Assembly: GCA_003132905.1 (NCBI GenBank)
Contig: PKZC01000322.1
Span: 17,794 to 37,486 of the forward strand
Direction: 5' to 3'
Length of the DNA: 19,693 nt
Source: Bryobacterales bacterium
GTDB lineage: Bacteria > Acidobacteriota > Terriglobia > Bryobacterales > Bryobacteraceae
Shown: piece after piece, positions 1 through 7,325 of the stretch
How positions within the stretch are numbered: the stretch's first letter is position 1
Layout: every line of letters begins with the position of its first letter
The notes under the pieces: generated by a model
What the model was told of the DNA's origin: nothing
Database searches by the model: none
The model's input: only the letters and a program-made list of their open reading frames with translations
Made by a program: the position numbers and the translations under genes

Positions 1-49
1 CCGCTACGGCCATCGCATCGTGCATATGCGCGACGGCCATATCGAGTAA
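1..49 (+). CDS. ABC transporter ATP-binding protein, C-terminal end (partial)
   Basis: Only the last 15 codons are inside the window, read in the frame starting at base 2 and ending at TAA 47-49. They encode RYGHRIVHMRDGHIE. This matches the usual C-terminus of MacB/LolD-type ABC ATPases, where the last beta strand (RIVHM/L-R-DG-R/H-I) closes the nucleotide-binding domain. No catalytic motif is visible because they all lie upstream. A related permease (567-2900) follows after one intervening small gene, so this ATPase may serve that permease or another one upstream. The family assignment rests on a short but characteristic tail. Confidence 0.7.
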   Translation, partial: RYGHRIVHMRDGHIE

Positions 50-93
50 GCACCGCCCTTGTGCCAGCGAGTGCCGGGGTCTATCATGGCCTC

Positions 94-99
94 GGGAGA
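94..99 (+). promoter_or_regulatory. Shine-Dalgarno deciding the CBS protein start
   Basis: GGGAGA sits 6 nt before the ATG at 106. It favours that ATG over the in-frame upstream GTG at 61, whose extra 15 residues have no family counterpart. Confidence 0.6.
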
Positions 100-105
100 C
101 ATGTC

Positions 106-555
106 ATGAAGCCATTGGATCCTTTGGATTCTGTTCTCCGGTTCAAGGGCCGCACCGTGTGGTCCGTCGCCCCTACCGCAACAGTGTACGAGGCGATTGC
201 GCGAATGTCCGAGAAGAGCGTGGGCGCATTGTTAGTTTTGGCTGAAGGCCGTCTGGCCGGAATCATTTCCGAGCGCGATTACGCCCGAAAAGTGATTTTG
301 AAAGACCGTTCGTCCAAAGAGACCCAGGTGTGGGAGATCATGACCGATCGTGTATTCACCGCCAGTCCCGATAGCACGGTGGAAGAATGCATGCGATCGA
401 TGACCGAGCATCGCATCCGCCACCTTCCGGTTCTGGATGGTGAGAAAGTGATCGGCATAGTGTCGATCGGCGACCTGGTGAATTGGACTATCAGCGCGCA
501 GGAAGCGACCATTGGCCACTTGCAGGGCTACATCGAAGGACGGTATCCGGGTTAG
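106..555 (+). CDS. Two-CBS-domain protein
   Basis: This 149-residue protein is almost entirely a tandem CBS pair (Bateman module). CBS1 covers about residues 16-70, ending with GIISERDYARKVI. CBS2 covers about 77-130, ending with GIVSIGDLV; the S and D of this loop are the positions that usually contact ligand phosphates. Such stand-alone modules are cytosolic and typically bind AMP, ATP, NAD(H) or SAM to sense energy state; the ligand cannot be told from sequence. The ATG at 106 is chosen because of the GGGAGA at 94-99. The stop codon TAG (553-555) overlaps a possible GTG of the next gene, and the gene lies between an ABC ATPase end and an ABC-type permease, so co-transcription is likely. 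A role in modulating that transporter is only inference. Confidence 0.85.
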   Translation: MKPLDPLDSVLRFKGRTVWSVAPTATVYEAIARMSEKSVGALLVLAEGRLAGIISERDYARKVILKDRSSKETQVWEIMTDRVFTASPDSTVEECMRSMTEHRIRHLPVLDGEKVIGIVSIGDLVNWTISAQEATIGHLQGYIEGRYPG

Positions 556-566
556 TGACCGGCCTG

Positions 567-2900
567 ATGGACGATCTGAAGTGCGCCGTGTCGCAGGCGC
601 GCCGCAGCCCGGGATTCACGGCCGTGGTGATCCTGACTCTGGCGCTCGGCCTGGGAGCGAGCACAGCGGTGTTCTCAGAACTCTACGCGACGGTTCTGCG
701 GCCCCTGCCTTATCGCTCTCCTGATCAATTGGTGGCCGTTCACAACCGATTCCCCCAGCTGCATTTGGAGCGGCTTGGGACTTCGCCCTTCGACTACCTG
801 GATCTGCGCGAGCATCGAGAGCTTTTCAGCGACATCGGCCTGTACTATTTCTTGGACCTGAACCACACCGGCGTCGACCACCCGGAGAAAGTGAATGCGG
901 TGGCGATGACGTCCGGCCTGTTCCGCACCCTGGATGTGAAGCCACTCTTTGGACGCGTGTTTACAGGGGAAGAAGAGCGCTACAACGGGCCGCATGCCCT
1001 CTTGTTGAGCGAACCCTATTGGCGGACGGCTTATGCTGGCGATCCCGAAATCCTGTTGCGATCCATGCAGCTGAACGGCGAGGACTATCGGATCATCGGT
1101 GTCATGCCGCGCTCGTTTCAGTTCCCGAACGACGTCACCCAAATGTGGACGCCGGTGGCTTTTCAGCCCAAGGAGCTGGCGTCACGGGCCAACGCCGGTT
1201 ACTACCTGCGTATGGTCGCGCGTTTGGCGCCTGATGTCAGTCTCGATCAAGCTTCCAGCGCGCTAGAAGGTCTCAGCCGGCGGATGGCACAGCGACACGA
1301 TGGATCGCCGCGCGAACGGACGGGCTGGCAGTTCTTCCTCCTGCCGCTTGCTCGCAACGATGACGGATCGGTTAGGCGCTGGATGACGATGCTGTTCGCG
1401 GCCGTCACTGGCCTGCTCCTGTTAGTGTGCGCCAACGTGGCTGGACTGCTGCTGGTACGTGCAACCGAACGACAGTTCGATTTTTCCATGCGCATGGCGT
1501 TGGGCGCCAGCCGTTTTCGAATTGCGCGGCAGGCGTTAACGGAAGTGCTTTTGCTCGCGATCGCCGGCGGCTCTGCTGGATTGTTGATCGCCAAGGTGGC
1601 CTTGAGTGCTCTGGCGAAATACGGCCCTCCGGCGGCAAAGCCGGAATTCGAATGGCCCGTGTTTTGGTTCGGCACAGTAGTGACACTTGCCACCGGCACC
1701 GCGTGCGGGCTGTATCCGGCGTGGACCACAACTCGGACAGCGACCACGGGAAAACGGCGCTGGCAGCAAGCCCTGATTGTGGGACAGGTGGGCATTGCCA
1801 CAACTCTGCTGTTATCCGGTGGTCTGCTGCTTCGAAGTTTCCTCCTCTTGCTGGAAGCGCCGCTTGGTTTTAATCCTCACAATGTCCTGACGATGGAAAT
1901 CTCGTTGCCTCGGTTGCGCTATCCGACGCCTGAATCGCTGACCGGCTTCATGACACAGGTATTGCAGCGAACGAAACAAATCCCTGGCGTAGAATCGGCG
2001 TCCGCCTGTTCGCTGCTCCCTTTCGGCTATGGCGAGAATGTATCCGTCTTTGAGGTTGTCGGCCGCCCGAAGGCGCGCGTAAGCTCGTACGCCAATGTGA
2101 ACCACGTCGCTTCCGATTATCTGAAGACCCTGGAGATTCCGCTGGTGCGCGGCCGGTTCTTCAATGCAGAGGAAACCCTCGGTTCTCAACCAGTCGCGGT
2201 GGTGGATCAAACGCTGTCTAAGAGATATTTCGCGGGCGAAGATCCCATAGGACGGTCTTTGAAAACTCCCGCGGGAACCCACCGGATCATCGGTGTGGTG
2301 GGCAGCGTAAAGACAACCGGCGTGGATGTCGAGGGCCCACCCACTATCTACTTTGGCGGGCCCGCCGAGACGCTTGTGATTCGCAGCAAGCTGCCCATGG
2401 CGGGGTTAACGATGGACGTGCAAAGGATAGTGACGCAGATTGATAAAGACCAGCCGGTACACGAAGTGTCCCTCCTGGAGACTTATGTGAATCACTCGCT
2501 CAAAACGCGCCGCTTCGTGGTCTTTCTGGTCACGCTGTTCGGAATCGCGGGCGCCTTACTCTCCGCGCTCGGAGTCTATGGCCTGCTTTCTTACTCGATC
2601 GCCGTACGGCGTCGCGAAATCGGAATCCGGATGGCGATCGGGGCCACCGGCCGAGCCATTGCGGCCTTGGTTTGCTTTAGTGGGCTGCGCCTGGTGCTCG
2701 CGGGAGCTGCGCTCGGCTGCGGAGGGGCCTGGGCCGCTCACCGCTACATCGCCACCCAACTTTACGGCGTCGGATTCAACGATGCCGCCACTTGGATCGC
2801 TGTCGCGAGTGGCATCTTGCTGGCTGGCTTATTTGCGTGTGCCCTGCCAGCCTGGCGGGCGGCCCGTACCAACGTTCTGGAATCCCTTAGGACCGGATAA
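567..2900 (+). CDS. ADOP-type ABC transporter permease (duplicated MacB-like)
   Basis: This 777-residue inner-membrane permease belongs to the acidobacterial duplicated permease family. The hallmark N-terminus is present: RRSPGFTAVVILTLALGLG, then a segment ending VLRPLPY (about residues 12-49). A MacB-type periplasmic domain follows (about 50-260), then an FtsX-like transmembrane block (about 272-387). The unit then repeats from about residue 394, with a new TM helix (VGQVGIATTLLLSGGLLLRS), a second periplasmic domain and a final FtsX block (about 650-775). The latter contains RRREIGIRMAIGAT and ends PAWRAARTNVLESLR. Family members are thought to work in MacB-like export or envelope remodelling with an ATPase supplied in trans. 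The start is uncertain: ATG 567 is used, but GTG 555, overlapping the CBS stop, is possible. Neither has a good Shine-Dalgarno, so translational coupling is likely. Confidence 0.88.
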   Translation: MDDLKCAVSQARRSPGFTAVVILTLALGLGASTAVFSELYATVLRPLPYRSPDQLVAVHNRFPQLHLERLGTSPFDYLDLREHRELFSDIGLYYFLDLNHTGVDHPEKVNAVAMTSGLFRTLDVKPLFGRVFTGEEERYNGPHALLLSEPYWRTAYAGDPEILLRSMQLNGEDYRIIGVMPRSFQFPNDVTQMWTPVAFQPKELASRANAGYYLRMVARLAPDVSLDQASSALEGLSRRMAQRHDGSPRERTGWQFFLLPLARNDDGSVRRWMTMLFAAVTGLLLLVCANVAGLLLVRATERQFDFSMRMALGASRFRIARQALTEVLLLAIAGGSAGLLIAKVALSALAKYGPPAAKPEFEWPVFWFGTVVTLATGTACGLYPAWTTTRTATTGKRRWQQALIVGQVGIATTLLLSGGLLLRSFLLLLEAPLGFNPHNVLTMEISLPRLRYPTPESLTGFMTQVLQRTKQIPGVESASACSLLPFGYGENVSVFEVVGRPKARVSSYANVNHVASDYLKTLEIPLVRGRFFNAEETLGSQPVAVVDQTLSKRYFAGEDPIGRSLKTPAGTHRIIGVVGSVKTTGVDVEGPPTIYFGGPAETLVIRSKLPMAGLTMDVQRIVTQIDKDQPVHEVSLLETYVNHSLKTRRFVVFLVTLFGIAGALLSALGVYGLLSYSIAVRRREIGIRMAIGATGRAIAALVCFSGLRLVLAGAALGCGGAWAAHRYIATQLYGVGFNDAATWIAVASGILLAGLFACALPAWRAARTNVLESLRTG

Positions 2901-2922
2901 AGCGCAAACAACCGTGATATTT

Positions 2923-2928
2923 TAGATA
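2923..2928 (+). promoter_or_regulatory. Candidate -10 element of a leaderless cupin mRNA
   Basis: TAGATA ends 5 nt before the ATG at 2934, in an AT-rich patch (2916-2928) unlike the surrounding GC-rich DNA. There is no Shine-Dalgarno. A transcript starting 6-7 nt after the hexamer would begin at or next to the start codon. No convincing -35 box was seen; TATTTT at 2918-2923 is an alternative hexamer. Confidence 0.3.
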
Positions 2929-2933
2929 CGCCT

Positions 2934-3467
2934 ATGCCTGAAGCAGCCGTCACCGAATTTTGGAGAGCCCTAAAGCCGATCCAAAAAGTTTTCCAGTTGG
3001 ATGCGCTCCCGGAGGTCTATTCGCATAACGCTCCTGGCGGCGATGAGCGCCTATTCGTTCCGTTCACCGATACCGTCTCGTCAAAGCCATTGTGGATTTC
3101 GCCCGGCCAGAACAAATGGTGCGACATCCTGATGGCGAAAAGCGCGGGACTGGTGAATCGTCACTATCATCCGCACGAAGTGTTCGCCTACACAATCTCT
3201 GGCAAGTGGGGCTACCTGGAGCATGACTGGACTGCGACCGCCGGCGACTTCATCTACGAGACTCCGGGCGAGGCGCACACGCTGGTGGCGTATGAGCACA
3301 AAGATCCCATGAAGGTGTTCTTCGTAGTGCAAGGTCCGCTGATCTGGCTGGATGAAAACGGCGAATCAAACGGGCACTTCGATGTGCACAATTACATCGC
3401 GCTGTGCCGCGCGCACTACGAAAAGGTGGGACTGGGCGCCGATTACGTAAAGACGCTGTTTCGTTAA
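2934..3467 (+). CDS. Cupin, 2,4'-dihydroxyacetophenone dioxygenase family
   Basis: This 177-residue protein is a single-domain cupin. The core is around residues 75-120, with NRHYHPHEVFAYTISGKWGY followed by GDFIYETPGEAHTL. The metal-site candidates are H77, H79, E82 and H115, arranged as in cupin motifs 1 and 2. Overall layout and length match the 2,4'-dihydroxyacetophenone dioxygenase family, whose founding enzyme is a non-haem iron enzyme that cleaves a C-C bond next to a ketone in aromatic degradation. No aromatic catabolic genes are nearby, so the physiological substrate here is unknown and the family name should not be read as proven activity. It is probably cytosolic, with no signal peptide or membrane segment. 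It appears to be its own transcription unit, convergent with the broken toxin gene. Confidence 0.75.
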   Translation: MPEAAVTEFWRALKPIQKVFQLDALPEVYSHNAPGGDERLFVPFTDTVSSKPLWISPGQNKWCDILMAKSAGLVNRHYHPHEVFAYTISGKWGYLEHDWTATAGDFIYETPGEAHTLVAYEHKDPMKVFFVVQGPLIWLDENGESNGHFDVHNYIALCRAHYEKVGLGADYVKTLFR

Positions 3468-3481
3468 AAGGGCACTTAGAC

Positions 3482-3755
3482 TTAGTTCAGATCGAGTGCC
3501 GCTCCCAGACCTTCGTCCACCGACTCGATCAGTGCCCGGGATGATTGAGCCCGTTAGCGCCGACGGGAATCTCCACCGCAGTGAGTCCGCGTTTGGCCTG
3601 AGCCTTTGAAGTGGACATCGGCTCCACGATCACGGAACGCAGTTTCGAGTCTGCTTGAACCCGTCGTGAGACACAACGATTACCGGCCGCCTCCCGCCCT
3701 GTTCTGAACCCGAACGGGGAGAAAGATGGGCCCAGTAAATATCACCGCGTGTCAT
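3482..3755 (-). pseudogene. PemK/MazF-type toxin, frameshifted and internally deleted
   Basis: Reading from ATG 3755-3753, the first frame gives MTRGDIYWAHLSPRSGSEQG and then GRRPVIVVSHDGFKQTRN, the conserved N-terminus of MazF/PemK endoribonucleases. At about 3639-3641 one base appears lost, and the frame stops at 3632-3630. The next frame resumes the family sequence as RSVIVEPMSTSKAQAKRG and then LTAVEIPVGANGLNH, stopping near 3528. The real C-terminus, ALIESVDEGLGAALDLN, is in yet another frame up to TAA 3484-3482. The block normally between GLNH and that tail, which carries the SVA-CHQVTTLDR region, is missing. Roughly 25 residues are absent compared with intact members of about 115. The start overlaps the antitoxin stop as ATGA, the normal arrangement of such operons. 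The gene cannot encode a working toxin. Confidence 0.85.
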
Positions 3756-3913
3756 CGCTTTCGGGGCTGCGGCTTCGAGGCTTCGCTCTGGGCAAGAAAC
3801 TCCAGGGAAGCGGCTTCGAGTTCGGGATCCAAGTCGAACTTTGTTCCAGCCATTTCGGAGGCATATGCCGCGATGGCTTGCTTGCAGGCGGCTTTTTTGG
3901 TGGCTGAGTTCAC
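3752..3913 (-). CDS. Small antitoxin-like protein, partner of the broken PemK/MazF toxin
   Basis: This 53-residue ORF starts at GTG 3913, 4 nt after the kinase stop codon, and ends at TGA 3754-3752, overlapping the toxin ATG by 4 nt (ATGA). The translation includes VNSATKKAACKQAIAAYASE and the acidic stretch FDLDPELEAASLEFLAQ, then a basic tail ending PQPRKR. I cannot name a specific antitoxin family. Its position immediately before a PemK/MazF gene, its small size and its alternating basic and acidic composition support an antitoxin role. The reading frame has no lesion, while the toxin is broken. An in-frame TAA just upstream of the GTG limits the start to this GTG or an internal ATG at 3853. 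AAAGG abuts the GTG too closely to be an ideal Shine-Dalgarno. Confidence 0.6.
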   Translation of the reverse strand: MNSATKKAACKQAIAAYASEMAGTKFDLDPELEAASLEFLAQSEASKPQPRKR

Positions 3914-3917
3914 CCTT

Positions 3918-6461
3918 TCACTTTACCAACGCCTGCCAATCCACAATCACCGATAAAGGCGACACCTGCTGTGGCGGGGCCTGCACCAGGAAACGATCGC
4001 CATCCGCGCTGACGTCGTAGGGAATAAAGTTGATGGTAGGCGTCGGAAGCGGGAAAAGTTCGCGCGGCGCGGCAGGTTCCACCGAATCTTTGCCCAACTT
4101 GAGATCCACTGCCATCAGCTTGTCGTTCAATGAAACATAAAACAACTTACTGCCGCCAGGGCCCCATTTGGGAAAACGTCCCCCGCCCACCGACACTTGA
4201 AACTTGCCGCGCGCCTGCGGAAAAGCTTGTACGTACACCTCGCGCTGTCCCGATTCGTTTGAGGTGTAAGCCACCCATCTCGGATTCATTTCTGGTGAGA
4301 ATTCGCCGTCTTGTTCGTTGAATTGGGTGTGCAAATAAGCTTGCGGCGGCCCGGTGGGATTGCCTTCCGGAGTGACGGGAAGCACCCAAAGATCGGAGAC
4401 CGTTCCCGGCAGCAGATGGTTGAACAGAATCACGCGCGCGTCGCGCGACCAGTCTGTTGGAGATTGAATGGCGGCCGATTGCGTGACGCGCTGTTCCTCG
4501 CCCGCTCCGTTTGAATCCTTGCGAAAAAGCGAGCCGCCGTCCCGGTAAATAAGGGTGCGGCCGTCGGGCGACCACACCGGAGCCGAATGTGCGCCGCCCG
4601 TAAACGTGAACCGGCTGGATACGCCGCGCTGTACGTCAAGCATCCAGAGATCGGCCCGTGTGGGATTTCCAATAGCCGCAGCGATGCTCCGGCCATCGGG
4701 CGAAATGCGGAAGATGACGTAGTCGTTCGGCTCGCCCAACGTCCCAGACGGCTTGCCCGCGGGGTCCAGCCAAGTGAGTTGATTGGAACCACTCGCGGAG
4801 TAAAGCAGCAAGCCGTTGCTGGACGCAGCGACGTTCATTCGGCCGGTGATGGCGGACTTGCCCACCGGATCGGCCACCGGAACAGGATCGCCTGTCAGCT
4901 TCAGCTTCTTCGGATCGAAACGCTGGGCCATCAGAGTTGTTCCCCGCATCCAAAGCAGGTAGCCAGAAGCGAAGATGGCGTTTGTGTCGGTGCTCAGCAG
5001 TCGAACGCGATTGTTCGGATTCGTGAGCGATGCGGCGAAGACTCCGCTCTCATCCGGCTTCGCGCTTTGCGCCAGGTACAAGAAATTTTCGCCGGGGAGC
5101 GCTTGCGGCCAATAGTGCGCGGCGTCGGCGTTGGCTGGATCAAGCTTTGTGAGCGGAGTGGGTGTGTTGCCGGCTGCAGGCACCTGCAAGATCGCGCTCG
5201 CCAGTGAGGCAAACAAGATGCGTCCGTCGTTGGTCCAAGTGCCTCCGCGTCCGGGACCAAGCGTATCGCAGATGGTTGTTGGCGCGGGCGAAGCGAGATC
5301 GATGCGGCGCAGCTTGCCTTCGGTGAAAAACGCAATGGACTTGCTGTCAGGCGACCAGAATGGCGACTGCGCGCCTTCGGTACCGAGGAGCGGACGCACC
5401 ACCGTCCCATCTAGGGTTCGCACCCACAATCCGCTGCGTTCACCGAGTGTCACAACATAAGCCGCTGTCTTTCCGTCGGGAGACAGCGCGATGCCGCCTG
5501 AACCTGCCCCGATGGTGAATCTCCCGTTCGCGGGAGGGACAATGTCGAAGCGAAGCGCGCGGGTTCCCGCAGCGGGTTTTAAAAAGCGCGAGACAGCCCA
5601 ACTGCCAATCGCGCCGATGAGAAGGGCAGCAATTGCAATCCACCACGCGCCGCGCGGACGCGACGAAACATCCTCGCGGTGCTCAAACGCCCACGCCAGT
5701 GCACGCTGGGCCTCAGGTGCGGTTTGATAACGCTGGCCAGGATCTTTATTCAGAAACGTGCGGACCACACGATCGAGCGCGGGCGGCACCGGCAGCGGAG
5801 CCGGTTGCTTATCCAAGATGGCTGCGATGACCGTAGCCGCGTTCGACCCTTCAAAAGGGCGGCGGCCGGCTAACATCTCATACAGCACGCACCCGAACGA
5901 GAACAGATCGCTGCGGGCATCGGCAATTTTACCCTGCAACTGCTCTGGCGACATATACTGCAGCGTGCCCACTATTTCGCCTTCGCCGGTGATGGCCTGC
6001 GTAACCGTCTCGTCCGTTTCTTTGAGTGGACCGCCATGCTTGGCGAGTCCAAAATCCAGCAGCTTAATACCGGCGCCCGATACCAGAATATTGCCGGGCT
6101 TCAAATCCCGATGCGTGATGCCTTTCTTGTGCGCAGCATCCAGCGCGTCCAGGATCTGATGGGAGTATTCGGCCGCTTGCTGGAACGACAGCGGCCCTGC
6201 GAGTGGGACGCCATCCACGTATTCCATTACCAGATAATTGGGCCCGATATCGTAAATCTGGCAGATGTGCGGATGGTTGAGAGCCGCCACGGCGCGGGCT
6301 TCGCGTTCAAACCGTTCGCTGAATTCTTGCTTGGAAATTTTCAGCGCTACTATGCGATCGAGCCGCGTATCGCGCGCTTTCCAGACCTCGCCAGAGCCAC
6401 CGGCGCCGAGCTCGGAAATGACTTCATAGGCGCCTAGTTTGTCGCCCGCGGAAAGCGGCAT
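3918..6461 (-). CDS. Membrane Ser/Thr protein kinase with C-terminal PD40/TolB-like propeller
   Basis: This 847-residue protein has a Hanks-type kinase domain (about 11-260), one TM helix (about 272-293) and a large C-terminal beta-propeller region predicted outside the membrane. The kinase has a glycine loop (LGAGGSGEV, 18-26), K41 in VALK, E54, the HRD catalytic loop (117-119) with K121 and N124, DFG (136-138) and YMSPEQ (169-174). All key residues are present, so it should be active and of the RD class. The extracytoplasmic part has repeated WSPDGR-like PD40 strands (for example ISPDGRSIAAA, WSPDGRTLIY), probably a sensing or protein-binding propeller. This kinase-propeller fusion is common in Acidobacteriota. 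A TANNNT hexamer lies just before the start. The gene is last in the exosortase-to-kinase run and is followed 4 nt later by the antitoxin ORF. The substrate is unknown. Confidence 0.92.
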   Translation of the reverse strand: MPLSAGDKLGAYEVISELGAGGSGEVWKARDTRLDRIVALKISKQEFSERFEREARAVAALNHPHICQIYDIGPNYLVMEYVDGVPLAGPLSFQQAAEYSHQILDALDAAHKKGITHRDLKPGNILVSGAGIKLLDFGLAKHGGPLKETDETVTQAITGEGEIVGTLQYMSPEQLQGKIADARSDLFSFGCVLYEMLAGRRPFEGSNAATVIAAILDKQPAPLPVPPALDRVVRTFLNKDPGQRYQTAPEAQRALAWAFEHREDVSSRPRGAWWIAIAALLIGAIGSWAVSRFLKPAAGTRALRFDIVPPANGRFTIGAGSGGIALSPDGKTAAYVVTLGERSGLWVRTLDGTVVRPLLGTEGAQSPFWSPDSKSIAFFTEGKLRRIDLASPAPTTICDTLGPGRGGTWTNDGRILFASLASAILQVPAAGNTPTPLTKLDPANADAAHYWPQALPGENFLYLAQSAKPDESGVFAASLTNPNNRVRLLSTDTNAIFASGYLLWMRGTTLMAQRFDPKKLKLTGDPVPVADPVGKSAITGRMNVAASSNGLLLYSASGSNQLTWLDPAGKPSGTLGEPNDYVIFRISPDGRSIAAAIGNPTRADLWMLDVQRGVSSRFTFTGGAHSAPVWSPDGRTLIYRDGGSLFRKDSNGAGEEQRVTQSAAIQSPTDWSRDARVILFNHLLPGTVSDLWVLPVTPEGNPTGPPQAYLHTQFNEQDGEFSPEMNPRWVAYTSNESGQREVYVQAFPQARGKFQVSVGGGRFPKWGPGGSKLFYVSLNDKLMAVDLKLGKDSVEPAAPRELFPLPTPTINFIPYDVSADGDRFLVQAPPQQVSPLSVIVDWQALVK

Positions 6462-6470
6462 GTCATATGC

Positions 6471-6476
6471 AGTCTA
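6471..6476 (-). promoter_or_regulatory. Candidate -10 element before the kinase gene
   Basis: On the minus strand TAGACT ends 9 nt before the ATG at 6461, with no Shine-Dalgarno in between. The 33-nt gap between the DUF4159 gene and the kinase could therefore hold an internal promoter giving a nearly leaderless kinase mRNA. No strong -35 box is visible. Confidence 0.25.
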
Positions 6477-6494
6477 CCCCAGGGCCAGTCTTGC

Positions 6495-7325
6495 CTAGTG
6501 AGTCATCGCATAGGTGATGTAGTTCACGCCGATGCGGATGCCGAGCGCGGAGTATTGTTCCGGATACTCGGGTGAATCCGCCCACTCCCAGGAATCGCCC
6601 AGATCGGAGTTTTGGGTAATGGCAACCATCAAGCGGCCTTTGTCATCGAAGATGCCCTTCCAGTGGGCCACGCGGCCGTCATTTTGATAGCCGCGGCCAT
6701 AGAGACCCCATGCGCCCGGCACCTGGTAGCGATCATCCAGATCGTAAATCGTGTGGAAGATGGCATTGGTGTTTTCGAGCTCCACCGCCTGACGGTCTGG
6801 AAAAACACGGCCCATGCTGTCCCAAAATACGGCCCATTCAGGCGTGCCCCAAAAGTCGTCTGCCATGAAGAATCCACCGCGTAGCAAATAGTCGCGCAGC
6901 TTGTGAGCCTGGGCATCGGTGAGTTGCCATTCGCCGGGACGCACGGCGTAAAGCCACGGCCAGTTGTAAACGTCGTCGCCATCGTCCAGATTCACGGGCT
7001 GCTCGACGGAGCGGACGTGCATTCGCGTAAGACGGCGCAGAGCCAGCAGGAAATGGCGATCGGCGCGCGGATAGTCCTGCGTCCAGCTCGACATGCCCTC
7101 GGCCCAGCGTGGACCGGCACGGTCGAACATGGCGGTGGGGGCGGGCGGATACATTAATCGAGCGAAAGCGAATTCGGTTTTCTCCCGCGCGTCTTGTGGT
7201 AGCGGAAAATCGTCGTATTCGATGCCCGGATATTCGCGGAACTGGCGTTGGAATGCGAACAGCGAGCCGACCAGCAACGAAAGGCCGCCAGCAATGAACC
7301 ATCGCGAGTTACAAAACTTAGCCAT
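6495..7325 (-). CDS. DUF4159 family protein with N-terminal membrane anchor
   Basis: This 276-residue protein has an N-terminal hydrophobic segment (about residues 9-25, FIAGGLSLLVGSLFAF), either a signal anchor or uncleaved signal. The remaining domain is typical of DUF4159, with recognisable stretches such as LRDYLLRGGFFMADDFWG, PGAWGLYGRGYQNDG and GIRIGVNYITYAMTH. The family has a glutamine-amidotransferase-like fold but no established function. The ATG at 7325 is chosen over an upstream in-frame ATG at 7355 because GAGG lies 10 nt before it and its 8-nt overlap with the reductase stop (ATGGCTAA) suggests coupling; the longer form would add only ten basic residues before the signal. Homologues often sit in gene sets with MoxR ATPases and BatA-like proteins, none of which is here. 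Its role in this operon is unknown. Confidence 0.82.
   Translation of the reverse strand: MAKFCNSRWFIAGGLSLLVGSLFAFQRQFREYPGIEYDDFPLPQDAREKTEFAFARLMYPPAPTAMFDRAGPRWAEGMSSWTQDYPRADRHFLLALRRLTRMHVRSVEQPVNLDDGDDVYNWPWLYAVRPGEWQLTDAQAHKLRDYLLRGGFFMADDFWGTPEWAVFWDSMGRVFPDRQAVELENTNAIFHTIYDLDDRYQVPGAWGLYGRGYQNDGRVAHWKGIFDDKGRLMVAITQNSDLGDSWEWADSPEYPEQYSALGIRIGVNYITYAMTH

Noticed and set aside
3471..3500. Inverted repeat GGCACT / AGTGCC with an 18-nt loop after the cupin gene, possible terminator
   Set aside because: The stem is only 6 bp with a large loop and no T-run follows on either strand. Its right arm is also part of the toxin remnant's C-terminal codons.
3726..3956. Open frame of 76 codons on the + strand between the cupin and kinase genes
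   Set aside because: It runs antisense to the toxin start, antitoxin ORF and kinase 3' end, and its translation has no recognisable domain. The minus-strand reading explains the region.
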